Of a stretch of 64,000 nt of DNA, positions 24,225 to 33,127 are shown one piece after another; within the stretch, counting starts at the first letter, position 1; each line of letters opens with the position of its first letter. The notes beneath the pieces are model-generated. The model was not told where the DNA came from. It worked only from the letters and a program-made list of their open reading frames with translations, and did no database searches. Source of the stretch: Streptomyces antimycoticus (GTDB taxonomy: Bacteria > Actinomycetota > Actinomycetes > Streptomycetales > Streptomycetaceae); the NCBI RefSeq assembly GCF_005405925.1, contig NZ_BJHV01000001.1:3472001-3536000 (forward strand), written 5' to 3'. Made by a program: the position numbers and the translations under genes.

Positions 24225-24953
24225 TCACACCTTCGACTTGTAGCCCCGGCCCCACTGGAGGCCCCATCCGTACAGCCGGTCCAGCTCCGCCTGGAAGCCG
24301 TAGACGTACTTCACCTCGCGGCGGACCATCATCTCGCCCTTGACGTTCTCGATCAGCACGACGGCGCAGGAGCGGGCCTGTGGGGCCCGCTCGTCGAGCG
24401 CGATCTCCACCCGCGGCCCATTGCTCGGATAGAGCGTGACCAGGCCGTGGGTGCGGTCGAAGGCGGGGGTGCCGTCGTAGATGTAGACGAAGACGAGCAG
24501 TCGCTTGATGTCGTCCTTGTGGTCCATGTTGACGTAGACCGTCTCGCCGGATCCGGAGCCGAACCGGTCGTCCCCGCTGAGCTTGACGTACGGCGCCTCG
24601 TTGAGATTGCCGAAGAATTCCCCGAGCGGCTGCACCACGCCTTTGGAGCCGCTCTTCAGCTCGTACATCACCGCGAGGTCGAGGTCGACATTGACCATCG
24701 CGGGCCCCTGCGCCTGCACCGGCTCGGGCTTGAACATCCGCAGGGGGTGGCGCAGCGAGCCGCGCCCCGCCCTGCTGTTGAAGTCCGAGGTGCGCATCTG
24801 CCAGGAGAGATTGATCCGCAGATTGCCGCTGGCGGCCCCCTGCTTGGTCAGCGAGATCGTCGATTGCCGCTTGGTCAGCTCGACCACACCGGACGCGTCG
24901 CCGCTCTCGAACTCACGCCACGCGGACCGTCCCCAGTTGCTCCAGAACGCCAT
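24225..24953 (-). CDS. TerA-like protein of the TerD superfamily
   Basis: A 242-residue protein similar to TerA/TerF-type members: MAFWSNWGRS, VVELTKRQSTISLTKQG, NVDLDLAVMYELKSG, FVYIYDGTPAFDRTHGLVTL and RREVKYVYGFQAELDRLYGW. It keeps the beta-sandwich core of the superfamily with a variant acidic site (NVDLDLA). The ATG at 24951-24953 is preferred; an in-frame GTG three codons upstream (24962) is an alternative. Likely cytoplasmic or membrane-associated partner of TerC/TerD. Convergent with the TerD-tail gene. Confidence 0.83.
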   Translation of the reverse strand: MAFWSNWGRSAWREFESGDASGVVELTKRQSTISLTKQGAASGNLRINLSWQMRTSDFNSRAGRGSLRHPLRMFKPEPVQAQGPAMVNVDLDLAVMYELKSGSKGVVQPLGEFFGNLNEAPYVKLSGDDRFGSGSGETVYVNMDHKDDIKRLLVFVYIYDGTPAFDRTHGLVTLYPSNGPRVEIALDERAPQARSCAVVLIENVKGEMMVRREVKYVYGFQAELDRLYGWGLQWGRGYKSKV

Positions 24954-25114
24954 GGTGCGCACCCCACCCTTCGTGGCTCCGCTGCCTCAAAGCCGATCAA
25001 CTGCCGCGGGGCGGCCGGGAGGTCGGAAGACCTCGGCCGCCCCGCTCAGAGCGTTCCTCAATCACCGCCGCGTCACACTCCCGGAGGTCGGACTCCGGAG
25101 GTGACTTCGGTCGG

Positions 25115-25185
25115 ACTCGGACTCCGGACTCTCGGACTCCGGACTCTCACACTCCGGACTCTCGGACTCCGGACTCAGACTCCGG
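25115..25185. repeat. 15-bp tandem repeat at the end of the TerC/DUF475 gene
   Basis: Three full copies of the unit ACTCT(C)GGACTCCGG (starting 25128, 25143, 25158) are flanked by 13-base partial copies (25115, 25173). The last copy crosses the TerC stop codon at 25175-25177. More distant CGGACTCCGG fragments occur at 25089-25098. It fills most of the gap to the TerA-like gene; role unknown. Confidence 0.82.
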
Positions 25186-26368
25186 ACGTGACTTCCGTCT
25201 TGGTCTCCGAGCCCTCGCCCTCGGCCGCCAGCCGGCGGTTGCGCACCACCGAGGACCAGTACGAGGCGGCGATCAGCACCACGCCCACCAGGCCGGTGAT
25301 GACCTCGTTGATCTCGTACTTGATCGTGACCAGCAGGATGACGGCGAGCGCGCCGATCGCGTAGTGCGCGCCGTGCTCCAGATAGACGTAGTCGTCCAGG
25401 GTGCCCTTGCGCACCAGGTAGACGGTCAGCGACCGGATGTACATGGCGCCGATACCCAGACCCAGCGCCATCTCGAAGATGTCGTTGGTGACCGCGAAGG
25501 CGCCGATGACCCCGTCGAAGGAGAACGACGCGTCGATGACCTCGAGGTAGAGGAACAGGAAGAACGCGGCCTTGCCGGCGAGGCCGGCCACGGAGGCACC
25601 GCTGGAGCCACGCCCGCCGCTGCCGTTGAGCTGGGCGTTCGCGGCGCTCTTGGTCTCCTCGCCGTCCTCGTCCGCGCCCTTGGCCTCCTCGGCCTCGTCG
25701 TCGTCTTCCTCCTCCTCTTCGAGCTTGTCCTCGAAGTAGCTGGAGATGCCGCCGACGATCAAGTAGGTGACCAGACCGGCGACCCCGGCCAACAGGACGG
25801 TGGAACTCTTGTCACCACCGCCGTGGGCCACGTCGGTGGCCACGGTGGTGGCGGAGATCAGCAGCACGACCAGGGCGACGACGACCGAGAACGTGTCCAG
25901 CCTGCCCAGCTTGGCGAGCGGCTTCTCCAGCCACCCCAGCCACCTGATGTCCCGGTCCTCGAATATGAAGTCGAGGAAGATCATCAGCAGGAAGATCCCA
26001 CCGAAGGCCGCGATCGCCGGATGCGCCGCCGTGACCAGGTGCTCGTACTTGTCCTTGTCGTTGATCGCGAGATCGATGGCCTCGACGGGACTCAGCTTCG
26101 CCGTGATGGCGACGATGATCACCGGGAAGACCAGACGCATACCGAAGACGGCGATCAGAATGCCGACCGTCAGGAAGATCTTCTGCCAGAAGGCGTTCAT
26201 CTTGCGGAGAATGCCCGCGTTGATGACCGCATTGTCGAATGAGAGCGAAATCTCCAGGATCGAGAGGATCCCGACGATTGCGAGCCCCTTCCACCCCCAG
26301 AGGACGCCGGCCAGGGCCAGACCGATCACCGTGATGGCGAACGACCAACCAAAGGTTTTGAGGAGCAC
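25175..26368 (-). CDS. TerC/DUF475-family integral membrane protein
   Basis: A 397-residue multi-spanning protein. It opens with FGWSFAITVIGLALAGVLWG and the TerC signature ISLSFDNAVINAGIL, repeated in the second half as IDASFSFDGVIGAFAV; both carry the paired acidic residues in membrane helices thought to bind metal ions. Around residues 218-245 an acidic cytoplasmic loop (KLEEEEEDDDEAEEAKGADE) separates the halves. TerC proteins export or handle metals such as Mn2+ and anchor TerD proteins at the membrane. The stop lies within the tandem repeat at 25115-25185. Confidence 0.88.
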   Translation of the reverse strand: MLLKTFGWSFAITVIGLALAGVLWGWKGLAIVGILSILEISLSFDNAVINAGILRKMNAFWQKIFLTVGILIAVFGMRLVFPVIIVAITAKLSPVEAIDLAINDKDKYEHLVTAAHPAIAAFGGIFLLMIFLDFIFEDRDIRWLGWLEKPLAKLGRLDTFSVVVALVVLLISATTVATDVAHGGGDKSSTVLLAGVAGLVTYLIVGGISSYFEDKLEEEEEDDDEAEEAKGADEDGEETKSAANAQLNGSGGRGSSGASVAGLAGKAAFFLFLYLEVIDASFSFDGVIGAFAVTNDIFEMALGLGIGAMYIRSLTVYLVRKGTLDDYVYLEHGAHYAIGALAVILLVTIKYEINEVITGLVGVVLIAASYWSSVVRNRRLAAEGEGSETKTEVTSGV

Positions 26369-26420
26369 TGCCTACCCAATCCTTCGTCGTAAGGTCTCCC
26401 CCGCGCGTTATTACGCGGCT

Positions 26421-26996
26421 TTACGAAACGTTGACTCCGAAGTCTAGAGCGATGCCACGCAGACCCGACGCGTACCCCTGCCCCACGGCCCTGAACTTCC
26501 ACTCGCCTCCATAGCGATAGACCTCGCCAAAGATCATCGCGGTCTCGCCGGAGGCGTCCTCGGAGAGGTCGTAGCGGGCCAGCTCCTGGCCGTCAGCCTG
26601 GTTCACCACCCGAATGAAGGCGTTACTGACCTGCCCGAACGTCTGGCGCCTGGTATCGGCGTCATGGATCGAGACCGGGAAGACGATCTTGTCGACCTCG
26701 GCCGGGACCTTGACCAGATCGATCAGCAGGGACTCGTCGTCGCCCTCGCCCTCCCCGGTGAGGTTGTCGCCGGTGTGCTCGACGGAGCCCTCGGGGCTCT
26801 TGAGGTTGTTGTAGAAGATGAAGTACTCATCGCCGAGCACCCGCCCCGACTGGCACAGCAGCGCGCTGGCGTCGAGGTCGAACGGCGCTCCGGTGGTGGA
26901 GCGCGCGTCCCAGCCCAGGCCGATGAGCACGTGTGTGAGATTCGGAGCGGCTTTGGAGAGGGAGACATTGCCCCCCTTGGCGAGTGTGACGCCCAT
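26421..26996 (-). CDS. terD: TerD-family stress-response protein
   Basis: A 191-residue canonical TerD protein: [19 protein letters not shown] at the start, FDLDASALL and [13 protein letters not shown] acidic Ca2+-binding segments, FVVNQADG-like [15 protein letters not shown], and [20 protein letters not shown] at the end. The ATG at 26994-26996 follows GGGGAGG. It is highly similar to the next gene (27179-27754) and is likely a tandem duplicate; the shared intergenic GC-rich stretch is 182 bases. Role: calcium-linked resistance to tellurite and oxidative stress, affecting differentiation in Streptomyces. Confidence 0.93.
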   Translation of the reverse strand: MGVTLAKGGNVSLSKAAPNLTHVLIGLGWDARSTTGAPFDLDASALLCQSGRVLGDEYFIFYNNLKSPEGSVEHTGDNLTGEGEGDDESLLIDLVKVPAEVDKIVFPVSIHDADTRRQTFGQVSNAFIRVVNQADGQELARYDLSEDASGETAMIFGEVYRYGGEWKFRAVGQGYASGLRGIALDFGVNVS

Positions 26997-27178
26997 GATG
27001 CTGATTCCTCCCCGGGGTGGTGCGTGGGTGATGCGCGTCCGGCGCCGCACCCCTGCCTCTGGGGCGCGGGGGTGCGGCGCCGGAATGGCCTCGTGCGGAG
27101 GCCGCATGCGGCCTCGTACGGGCCCCTGAACAGCCTTGGACGGCCGGTGACGGCCCTCGACGGCGCTCGACGGCTCGC

Positions 27179-27754
27179 TCAGACGTTGACGCCGAAGTCC
27201 TGCGCGATGCCGCGCAGACCCGAGGCGTACCCCTGTCCGATGGCGCGGAACTTCCACTCCGCCCCGTTCCGGTACAGCTCGCCGAAGACCATGGCGGTCT
27301 CGGTCGAGGCGTCCTCGGAGAGGTCGTAGCGGGCCAGCTCATTGCCGTCGGCCTGGTTCACCACGCGGATGAAGGCGTTGCGCACCTGGCCGAAGCTCTG
27401 CTGCCGGGTCTCGGCGTCGTAGATCGACACCGGGAAGACGATCTTGGCGACATCGGCGGGGACGCCCGCCAGGTTCACCTTGATCTGCTCATCGTCGCCC
27501 TCGCCCTCACCGGTGATGTTGTCACCGGTGTGCTCCACGGAGCCGTCGGGGCTCTTGAGGTTGTTGAAGAAGACGAAGTTCTGGTCGTTTCCGACCTTGC
27601 CCTCGGCGTTGGTCAGCAGGGCGCTGGCGTCGAGGTCGAAGTCCGTGCCCGTGGTGGTGCGGGCGTCCCAGCCCAGACCCACGACGACCGCCGTCAGGTT
27701 CGGGGCTTCCTTGGTCAGCGAGACATTGCCGCCCTTGCTGAGGCTGACTCCCAC
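27179..27754 (-). CDS. terD: TerD-family stress-response protein
   Basis: A 191-residue paralogue of the neighbouring TerD. It begins GTG (27752-27754) after GGGAGGACTC and reads [59 protein letters not shown] and [20 protein letters not shown]. The acidic pairs needed for Ca2+ binding are intact. An ATG four codons upstream is unlikely because it would place the ribosome site inside the coding sequence. Probable tandem duplication with 26421-26996; the two differ mainly in the middle and presumably form complexes with TerC. Confidence 0.93.
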   Translation of the reverse strand: MGVSLSKGGNVSLTKEAPNLTAVVVGLGWDARTTTGTDFDLDASALLTNAEGKVGNDQNFVFFNNLKSPDGSVEHTGDNITGEGEGDDEQIKVNLAGVPADVAKIVFPVSIYDAETRQQSFGQVRNAFIRVVNQADGNELARYDLSEDASTETAMVFGELYRNGAEWKFRAIGQGYASGLRGIAQDFGVNV

Positions 27755-27854
27755 GAGTCCTCCCAAAAAGGTTCGTCAGGAGCACTGTGTGCCCCTTCAT
27801 CAAAGGTTTCCCATCAGGATCAACGCGTCGATCCTAGTGAGCGGTTCCCCGCTA

Positions 27855-28313
27855 CTACAGGGTTTCGAGGGCCTTGACGTAGTCGTTCAGGTCCCGGGCA
27901 TCGGGCAGACCGTTGACGATCGTCCAGCGCACCACGCCCTCCTTGTCGATCACAAAGGTGCCGCGCACCGCGCAGCCCTTGTCCTCGTCGAAGACGCCGT
28001 AGGCGCGGCTGGTCTCGCCGTGCGGCCAGAAGTCCGACAGCAGCGGGTACTCCAGCCCCTCCTGCTCGGCGAAGACCCGCAGGCTGAACGGCGAGTCATT
28101 GGAGACCGCCAGCAGCTGGACCTCGTCGTTGACGAACGTCGGCAGCTCGTCACGGAGCGCGCACAGCTCGCCGGTGCAGACGCCGGTGAAGGCGAACGGA
28201 TAGAAGAGCAGCACGACGTTCTTCTCGCCCCGGAAGTCGGAGAGCCTGACCGACTCGCCGTGCTGGTTCTTCAGCTGAAAGTCGGGGGCCTTCGCACCGA
28301 CCTCTATCGCCAT
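27855..28313 (-). CDS. Peroxiredoxin (AhpE-like)
   Basis: A 152-residue thiol peroxidase of the AhpC/TSA family. The peroxidatic cysteine is Cys46 in YPFAFTGVCTGELC; a second Cys51 follows in the same motif, and another (GCAVRGTFVID) is at about position 110. Length and the motif fit the AhpE/1-Cys group of actinobacteria. It reduces hydroperoxides in the cytoplasm. Two copies of CACGTTCGAA lie 17 to 41 bases upstream of the ATG. The Ter genes lie directly downstream on the same strand, suggesting a combined stress locus. Confidence 0.92.
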   Translation of the reverse strand: MAIEVGAKAPDFQLKNQHGESVRLSDFRGEKNVVLLFYPFAFTGVCTGELCALRDELPTFVNDEVQLLAVSNDSPFSLRVFAEQEGLEYPLLSDFWPHGETSRAYGVFDEDKGCAVRGTFVIDKEGVVRWTIVNGLPDARDLNDYVKALETL

Positions 28314-28382
28314 GGGGACATCCCTTCGCTCACGTTCGAAAGATCACGTTCGAATGATCATGTGGTGCGGCCACCCTACGTG

Positions 28383-28420
28383 CAGAGCCCCCCTCCGAAA
28401 GGGAACGGAGGGGGGCTCTG
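28383..28420. terminator. Intrinsic-type hairpin between DUF3052 and peroxiredoxin genes
   Basis: CAGAGCCCCCCTCCG (28383-28397) and CGGAGGGGGGCTCTG (28406-28420) are exact complements around an 8-base loop. It ends transcripts of the DUF3052 gene (stop at 28440). There is no U-tract, as is common in Streptomyces. Confidence 0.8.
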
Positions 28421-28439
28421 AGGTGTGGATCCGCCGGCC

Positions 28440-28880
28440 TCAGCGCTTGCCGCTACGAGCGGCCTTCGGCGTGACCAGACGGCTGCCCGTCCAGTCCTTG
28501 CCCGCGTTGAAGCTCTTGGTCTGGGACAGGCCCGCGGTGGTCGCGGCCTCATTGATGTCGCTCGGCTCGACATAGCCGTCACGGCCGGTCTTGGGCGTCA
28601 GCAGCCAGACCGGTGCGCCGTCGTCGATCATCTGGATGGCGTCCACCAGCGCGTCCGTCAGATCGCCGTCGTCCTCTCGGAACCACAGCACAACGGCATC
28701 GGCCACATCGTCGTACTCCTCGTCGACGAGCTCCTGGCCGGTGATCTCCTCGATGGACTCGCGGAGCTCCTGGTCGACATCGTCGTCGTAGCCGATCTCC
28801 TGGACCACCTGTTCGGGCTGAAAACCCAGCCTCGCGGCAGGGTTGGTCCGCTCCTCCGCGTGGTCCGCGGTCGCGCTCAC
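28440..28880 (-). CDS. DUF3052 protein
   Basis: A 146-residue actinobacterial protein of the DUF3052 family: RLGFQPEQVVQEIGYDDDVD, ELVDEEYDDVADAVVLWFRE, DGDLTDALVDAIQMIDDGAP and VWLLTPKTGRDGYVEPSDIN. It starts GTG at 28878-28880 after GGAGGCAATCC. The gene is conserved next to aceE in streptomycetes, diverging from it here. Members are small acidic cytoplasmic proteins of unknown role; no enzyme motif is visible. Confidence 0.9.
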   Translation of the reverse strand: MSATADHAEERTNPAARLGFQPEQVVQEIGYDDDVDQELRESIEEITGQELVDEEYDDVADAVVLWFREDDGDLTDALVDAIQMIDDGAPVWLLTPKTGRDGYVEPSDINEAATTAGLSQTKSFNAGKDWTGSRLVTPKAARSGKR

Positions 28881-29350
28881 GGATTGCCTCCTGTCATCTT
28901 GCATTCACTCTTCGAGTCTGTGGGCCCCGCGCGCGTACGCGAGGCTTGGGCGTAGTCCACACGGGCCGGGCGGATCGCGCAAGTACCCGGCCAGCGATCC
29001 CGCCCAAACGTTGACGTGTCGCCGCAACTCCCATCATGGAGGAACGACACGCAACGGCGCGCGGTCGACCGGATTGCCCGAAGATGTCCGGCTTACGTGT
29101 GTGTCTAGCCACCTTACGCCGCCCCGGCGCCGAACGGCCGTACGCAGACGACCCCGGTCGTGGGCGTAAGGTTGCGATTCGGCCGTCGCACGCCGAACGG
29201 CCGCCGGAGCGCCCGTCTCACCTGGTGATGGTTACCACTCGGTAGAGGTGACGTATCCCGTACCCGAGGTACACGATGGACAACGGCGCTACAGCAGCAG
29301 AGCACGAATCCATGTGCGTGCACAGCACGACCGAAAAGCGAAGGAATAGC
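28881..29350. other. 470-base divergent regulatory region upstream of aceE
   Basis: No convincing gene lies here. It contains a spaced inverted repeat, ACCTTACGCC (29111-29120) and GGCGTAAGGT (29163-29172), and two copies of CGCCGAACGGCCG (29128-29140, 29191-29203) interleaved with it. Together with TTGCGATTC around 29172 this looks like a regulated promoter for aceE, but the start site cannot be fixed by eye. Confidence 0.5.
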
Positions 29351-32080
29351 GTGGCTTCCGGATCCGATCGCAACCCGATCATCATTGGCGGCCTTCCCAG
29401 CCAGGTCCCGGACTTCGATCCCGAAGAGACCCAGGAATGGCTCGACTCGCTCGACGCAGCCGTCGATGAGCGAGGCCGGGAACGTGCCCGCTACCTGATG
29501 CTTCGCCTGATCGAGCGCGCCCGCGAGAAGCGTGTCGCCGTGCCCGAGATGCGCAGCACGGACTACGTCAACACCATCGCCACCAAGAGCGAGCCGTTCT
29601 TCCCCGGCAACGAGGAGATCGAGCGCAAGGTCCTCAACGCGACCCGCTGGAACGCGGCGGTGATGGTCTCCCGGGCGCAGCGTCCGGGGATCGGGGTCGG
29701 TGGCCACATCGCCACCTTCGCCTCGTCCGCCTCGCTGTACGACGTGGGCTTCAACCACTTCTTCCGCGGCAAGGACCACGACAGCGGCGACCAGATCTTC
29801 TTCCAGGGCCATGCCTCCCCCGGCATCTACGCCCGGGCCTTCCTGCTGGACCGCCTGACCGAGGACCATCTGGACGGGTTCCGTCAGGAGAAGTCCAAGC
29901 TCGGTCACGCGCTGTCCAGCTATCCGCACCCGCGGTCGATGCCGGACTTCTGGGAGTTCCCCACGGTCTCCATGGGCCTGGGCCCGCTCGGCGCGATCTT
30001 CCAGGCGCGGATGAACCGCTATATGGAGGCACGCGGCGTCGCCGACACCTCCAACTCCCACGTCTGGGCGTTCCTGGGCGACGGCGAGATGGACGAGCCG
30101 GAGTCGCTCGGCCAGCTCTCCCTGGCCGCGCGTGAGGGCTTGGACAACCTGACCTTCGTGGTCAACTGCAACCTGCAGCGGCTCGACGGCCCGGTGCGCG
30201 GCAACGGCAAGATCATCCAGGAGCTGGAGTCGCAGTTCCGCGGCGCCGGCTGGAATGTGATCAAGCTGGTGTGGGACCGCACCTGGGACCCGCTGCTGGC
30301 GCAGGACCGGGACGGGATCCTGGTCAACAAGCTGAACACCACGCCGGACGGTCAGTTCCAGACGTACGCGACCGAGACCGGTGGCTACATCCGCGAGCAC
30401 TTCTTCGGCGAGGACCAGCGGCTGCGCAAGATGGTCGAGGGCATGACCGACGACCAGATCCTGCACCTGGGCCGCGGCGGTCACGACCACAAGAAGATCT
30501 ACGCGGCGTACGCGGCGGCCAAGGCCCACAAGGGCCAGCCGACGGTGATCCTCGCGCAGACCGTCAAGGGCTGGACGCTCGGCCCGAACTTCGAGGGCCG
30601 CAACGCGACCCACCAGATGAAGAAGCTGACGGTCGACGACCTCAAGCGCTTCCGCGACCGGCTGCACCTGCCGATCCCGGACCGGGAGCTGGAGTCCGGC
30701 CTGCCGCCGTACTACCACCCGGGCCGGGACTCGGAGGAGATCCAGTACATGCACGACCGCCGCAAGGCGCTGGGCGGCTACGCGCCGACCCGTGTCGTGC
30801 GCGCCAAGCCGCTGCAGCTGCCGGGCGACAAGACCTACGCCGCGCTCAAGAAGGGCACCGGCCAGCAGTCGATCGCCACCACCATGGCGTTCGTGCGGCT
30901 GCTGAAGGACCTGATGCGGGACAAGGAGATCGGCAAGCGGTTCGTGCCGATCGCGCCCGACGAGTACCGCACCTTCGGCATGGACTCGCTCTTCCCCTCG
31001 GCGAAGATCTACTCCCCGCTGGGCCAGACGTATGAGTCGGTCGACCGTGAGCTGCTGCTGGCCTACAAGGAATCGGCGACCGGGCAGATGCTGCACGACG
31101 GCATCTCCGAGGCGGGCTGTACGGCCTCGCTGATCGCGGCGGGCTCCGCGTACGCCACGCACGGCGAGCCGCTGATCCCGGTCTACGTCTTCTACTCGAT
31201 GTTCGGCTTCCAGCGCACCGGTGACCAGTTCTGGCAGATGGCCGACCAGCTGGCGCGCGGGTTCGTCCTGGGCGCGACCGCCGGTCGTACGACCCTGACC
31301 GGTGAGGGTCTGCAGCACGCGGACGGCCACTCCCAGCTGCTGGCCTCGACCAACCCCGCGGTCGTCGCGTACGACCCGGCGTACGGCTTCGAGATCGCCC
31401 ATATCGTCCAGGACGGTCTGCGCCGGATGTACGGCGAGAACAGTGAGGACGTCTTCTACTACCTCACCGTCTACAACGAGCCGATCCAGCACCCGGCCGA
31501 GCCGGAGAACGTGGACCGCGAGGGCATCCTCAAGGGCCTCTACCGCTACCGGCAGGGCGAGAAGGGCGCCATCCCGGCACAGATCCTCGCCTCCGGTGTC
31601 GCGGTGCCGTGGGCCATCGAGGCCCAGCGCATCCTGGCCGAGGACTGGAACGTCAAGGCGGACGTCTGGTCGGCCACCTCCTGGAACGAGCTGCGCCGCG
31701 ACGCCGTCGAGGCGGAGGAGCACAACCTGCTCCACCCCGAGGAGGAGCAGCGCGTTCCGTACGTCACCCGGAAGCTGGCGGACGCGGAGGGCCCGAAGGT
31801 GGCCGTCTCCGACTGGATGCGTGCGGTTCCCGACCAGATCGCGCGCTGGGTGCCCGGCACGTACCAGTCCCTGGGCGCGGACGGCTTCGGCTTCGCCGAC
31901 ACCCGCGGCGCGGCACGGCGCTTCTTCCACATCGACGCCGAGTCGATCGTGCTCGGTGTCCTGACGGAACTGGCCCGCGACGGCAAGATCGACCGCTCGG
32001 TCCTGAAGCAGGCGATCGACCGCTACCAGCTCCTGGACGTAGCCGCGGCCGACCCGGGCGCGGCGGGCGGCGACGCGTAG
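29351..32080 (+). CDS. aceE: Pyruvate dehydrogenase E1 component, homodimeric type
   Basis: A 909-residue thiamine-diphosphate enzyme that decarboxylates pyruvate and acetylates the E2 lipoyl domain. It matches the AceE length (about 890-915). Visible features: [20 protein letters not shown] near the N-terminus, the ThDP motif [10 protein letters not shown] followed downstream by the [17 protein letters not shown] metal site, and the E. coli-type [18 protein letters not shown] and [16 protein letters not shown] region. The GTG at 29351 with AAGGAA upstream gives the normal N-terminus; earlier in-frame ATGs lack family similarity. A strong terminator follows at 32174-32213. E2 and E3 are not in this window. 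Confidence 0.97.
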   Translation: MASGSDRNPIIIGGLPSQVPDFDPEETQEWLDSLDAAVDERGRERARYLMLRLIERAREKRVAVPEMRSTDYVNTIATKSEPFFPGNEEIERKVLNATRWNAAVMVSRAQRPGIGVGGHIATFASSASLYDVGFNHFFRGKDHDSGDQIFFQGHASPGIYARAFLLDRLTEDHLDGFRQEKSKLGHALSSYPHPRSMPDFWEFPTVSMGLGPLGAIFQARMNRYMEARGVADTSNSHVWAFLGDGEMDEPESLGQLSLAAREGLDNLTFVVNCNLQRLDGPVRGNGKIIQELESQFRGAGWNVIKLVWDRTWDPLLAQDRDGILVNKLNTTPDGQFQTYATETGGYIREHFFGEDQRLRKMVEGMTDDQILHLGRGGHDHKKIYAAYAAAKAHKGQPTVILAQTVKGWTLGPNFEGRNATHQMKKLTVDDLKRFRDRLHLPIPDRELESGLPPYYHPGRDSEEIQYMHDRRKALGGYAPTRVVRAKPLQLPGDKTYAALKKGTGQQSIATTMAFVRLLKDLMRDKEIGKRFVPIAPDEYRTFGMDSLFPSAKIYSPLGQTYESVDRELLLAYKESATGQMLHDGISEAGCTASLIAAGSAYATHGEPLIPVYVFYSMFGFQRTGDQFWQMADQLARGFVLGATAGRTTLTGEGLQHADGHSQLLASTNPAVVAYDPAYGFEIAHIVQDGLRRMYGENSEDVFYYLTVYNEPIQHPAEPENVDREGILKGLYRYRQGEKGAIPAQILASGVAVPWAIEAQRILAEDWNVKADVWSATSWNELRRDAVEAEEHNLLHPEEEQRVPYVTRKLADAEGPKVAVSDWMRAVPDQIARWVPGTYQSLGADGFGFADTRGAARRFFHIDAESIVLGVLTELARDGKIDRSVLKQAIDRYQLLDVAAADPGAAGGDA

Positions 32081-32173
32081 CCGCCCGCGACGGCGGGGAG
32101 CCGTGACGCGGTAGCCGTCCACGACGGCACCGACCCCGCCGCGCAAGCCGTCTGCGACGGCAGTGACCCCCGA

Positions 32174-32213
32174 CGCGGGGGCGGACTGGATCCCCAGCCC
32201 GCCCCCGCGTTTT
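32174..32213 (+). terminator. Rho-independent terminator of aceE
   Basis: CGCGGGGGCGG (32174-32184) pairs with CCGCCCCCGCG (32199-32209) and is followed by TTTT (32210-32213), about 95 bases after the aceE stop. Confidence 0.85.
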
Positions 32214-32480
32214 CGTGTGCCCCGGAAGCGGCTGTCCGCCTTGGTCGGACAGGGCGGTTGAGTGCGGGGGCGGCACCCCCGCACCCCACCCGCGGCAGGG
32301 GCTCCGCCCCGCACCCCCGGACCCAGGGGCTCCACCCCGGACCTCGGCCCGAGCGCCGGACCTGACCCTTCGGCCGGACCCCGGGAGCGGCGACCGCACC
32401 GCAGTGGCCACCCCACGGGCGGCGCTGGGGCCACCCGCCGCCGCCCACACGACGCGTGAACACACGGCCGAAGGGCACCC

Positions 32481-32533
32481 GGGGTCCAGGGGCGAAGCCC
32501 CTGGTTCGGGAAGGGGCGGGTAGGGGAACAGCC
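32481..32533. repeat. Dispersed intergenic GC-rich repeat, copy 1
   Basis: The segment GGGGTCCAGGGGCGAAGCCC plus CTGGTTCGGGAAGGGGCGGG plus TAGGGGAACAGCC recurs at 52920-52972 with few changes. Its centre AGGGGCGAAGCCCCT is a small palindrome. It lies in the 530-base gene-free stretch 32081-32611, which holds this repeat, the aceE terminator and further GC-rich inverted fragments but no gene I can support. Confidence 0.75.
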
Positions 32534-32611
32534 GGGCACCGGACGGCCCGCGTCCGTCAGAGCGGCATCTGGCGAAGGTGGCCGCGGGATCCGGTGTGGG
32601 CCCCTGTCCGC

Positions 32612-33001
32612 TCAGCGTTCCCAGATTTTGAAGGCCCGTACCTGGTACGGGGTTTCGGGGGCCCAGGACCCCGTCGGGTAGGTGCGGAATTCGGCCGTCT
32701 CCGCGCACTCGCCGCTCTGATACGCCGTCACCGGACGCCCCGTCCGGTTCGCCAGCGAGGCCGCGGTCGTGCCGGACGGCAGAGGGACGCAGCTTTCGAT
32801 GTCGACGCCGGCCAGTTCATGGGTCTGGCGCGCCCCCGTGAAGCCGCCGCTCCGCCACAGGCACAGCTGACCGGCGGCGCAGTTCCCCAGGCGCGGTGGC
32901 GCTGCGGCGGCCAGGGCCGTCGCGGCCGGGGCGAGGGTGGCGGCGAGAGTGGCGGTGAGGGCCAGAGCCGAGACCGCGGCGGCCGTAGTGATCTTGCGCA
33001 T
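32612..33001 (-). CDS. Secreted peptidase inhibitor, family I36-like
   Basis: A 129-residue exported protein. Residues 1-34 form a signal peptide (MRKITTAAAVSALALTATLA plus an Ala-rich h/c region). The mature domain has cysteines in LGNCAAGQLCLWRSGGFTG and DIESCVPLPSG and YQSGECAETAEFRTYPTGSW, the crystallin-like fold of I36 (SMPI) metalloprotease inhibitors and related Streptomyces exoproteins. The ATG at 32999-33001 with GGGGAG upstream begins the signal peptide. Two disulfides are likely. Target protease unknown. Confidence 0.85.
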   Translation of the reverse strand: MRKITTAAAVSALALTATLAATLAPAATALAAAAPPRLGNCAAGQLCLWRSGGFTGARQTHELAGVDIESCVPLPSGTTAASLANRTGRPVTAYQSGECAETAEFRTYPTGSWAPETPYQVRAFKIWER

Positions 33002-33127
33002 GTCGTTTTCGCTCCCCGTGTGGAAACTGTGGAAAGAACAGAACGGGAGCCAGCGTGTCCGCCGGCTCCCGTTCGCCACCATGGGGTCGATCAAGGTCCA
33101 CCCTGATAGGGGGTTGACCGCGAGGGG

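Noticed and set aside
29114..32539. A 1141-codon open frame antisense to aceE
   Set aside because: It mirrors the codon bias of aceE on the opposite strand and shows no family motif; a known artefact of high-GC DNA.
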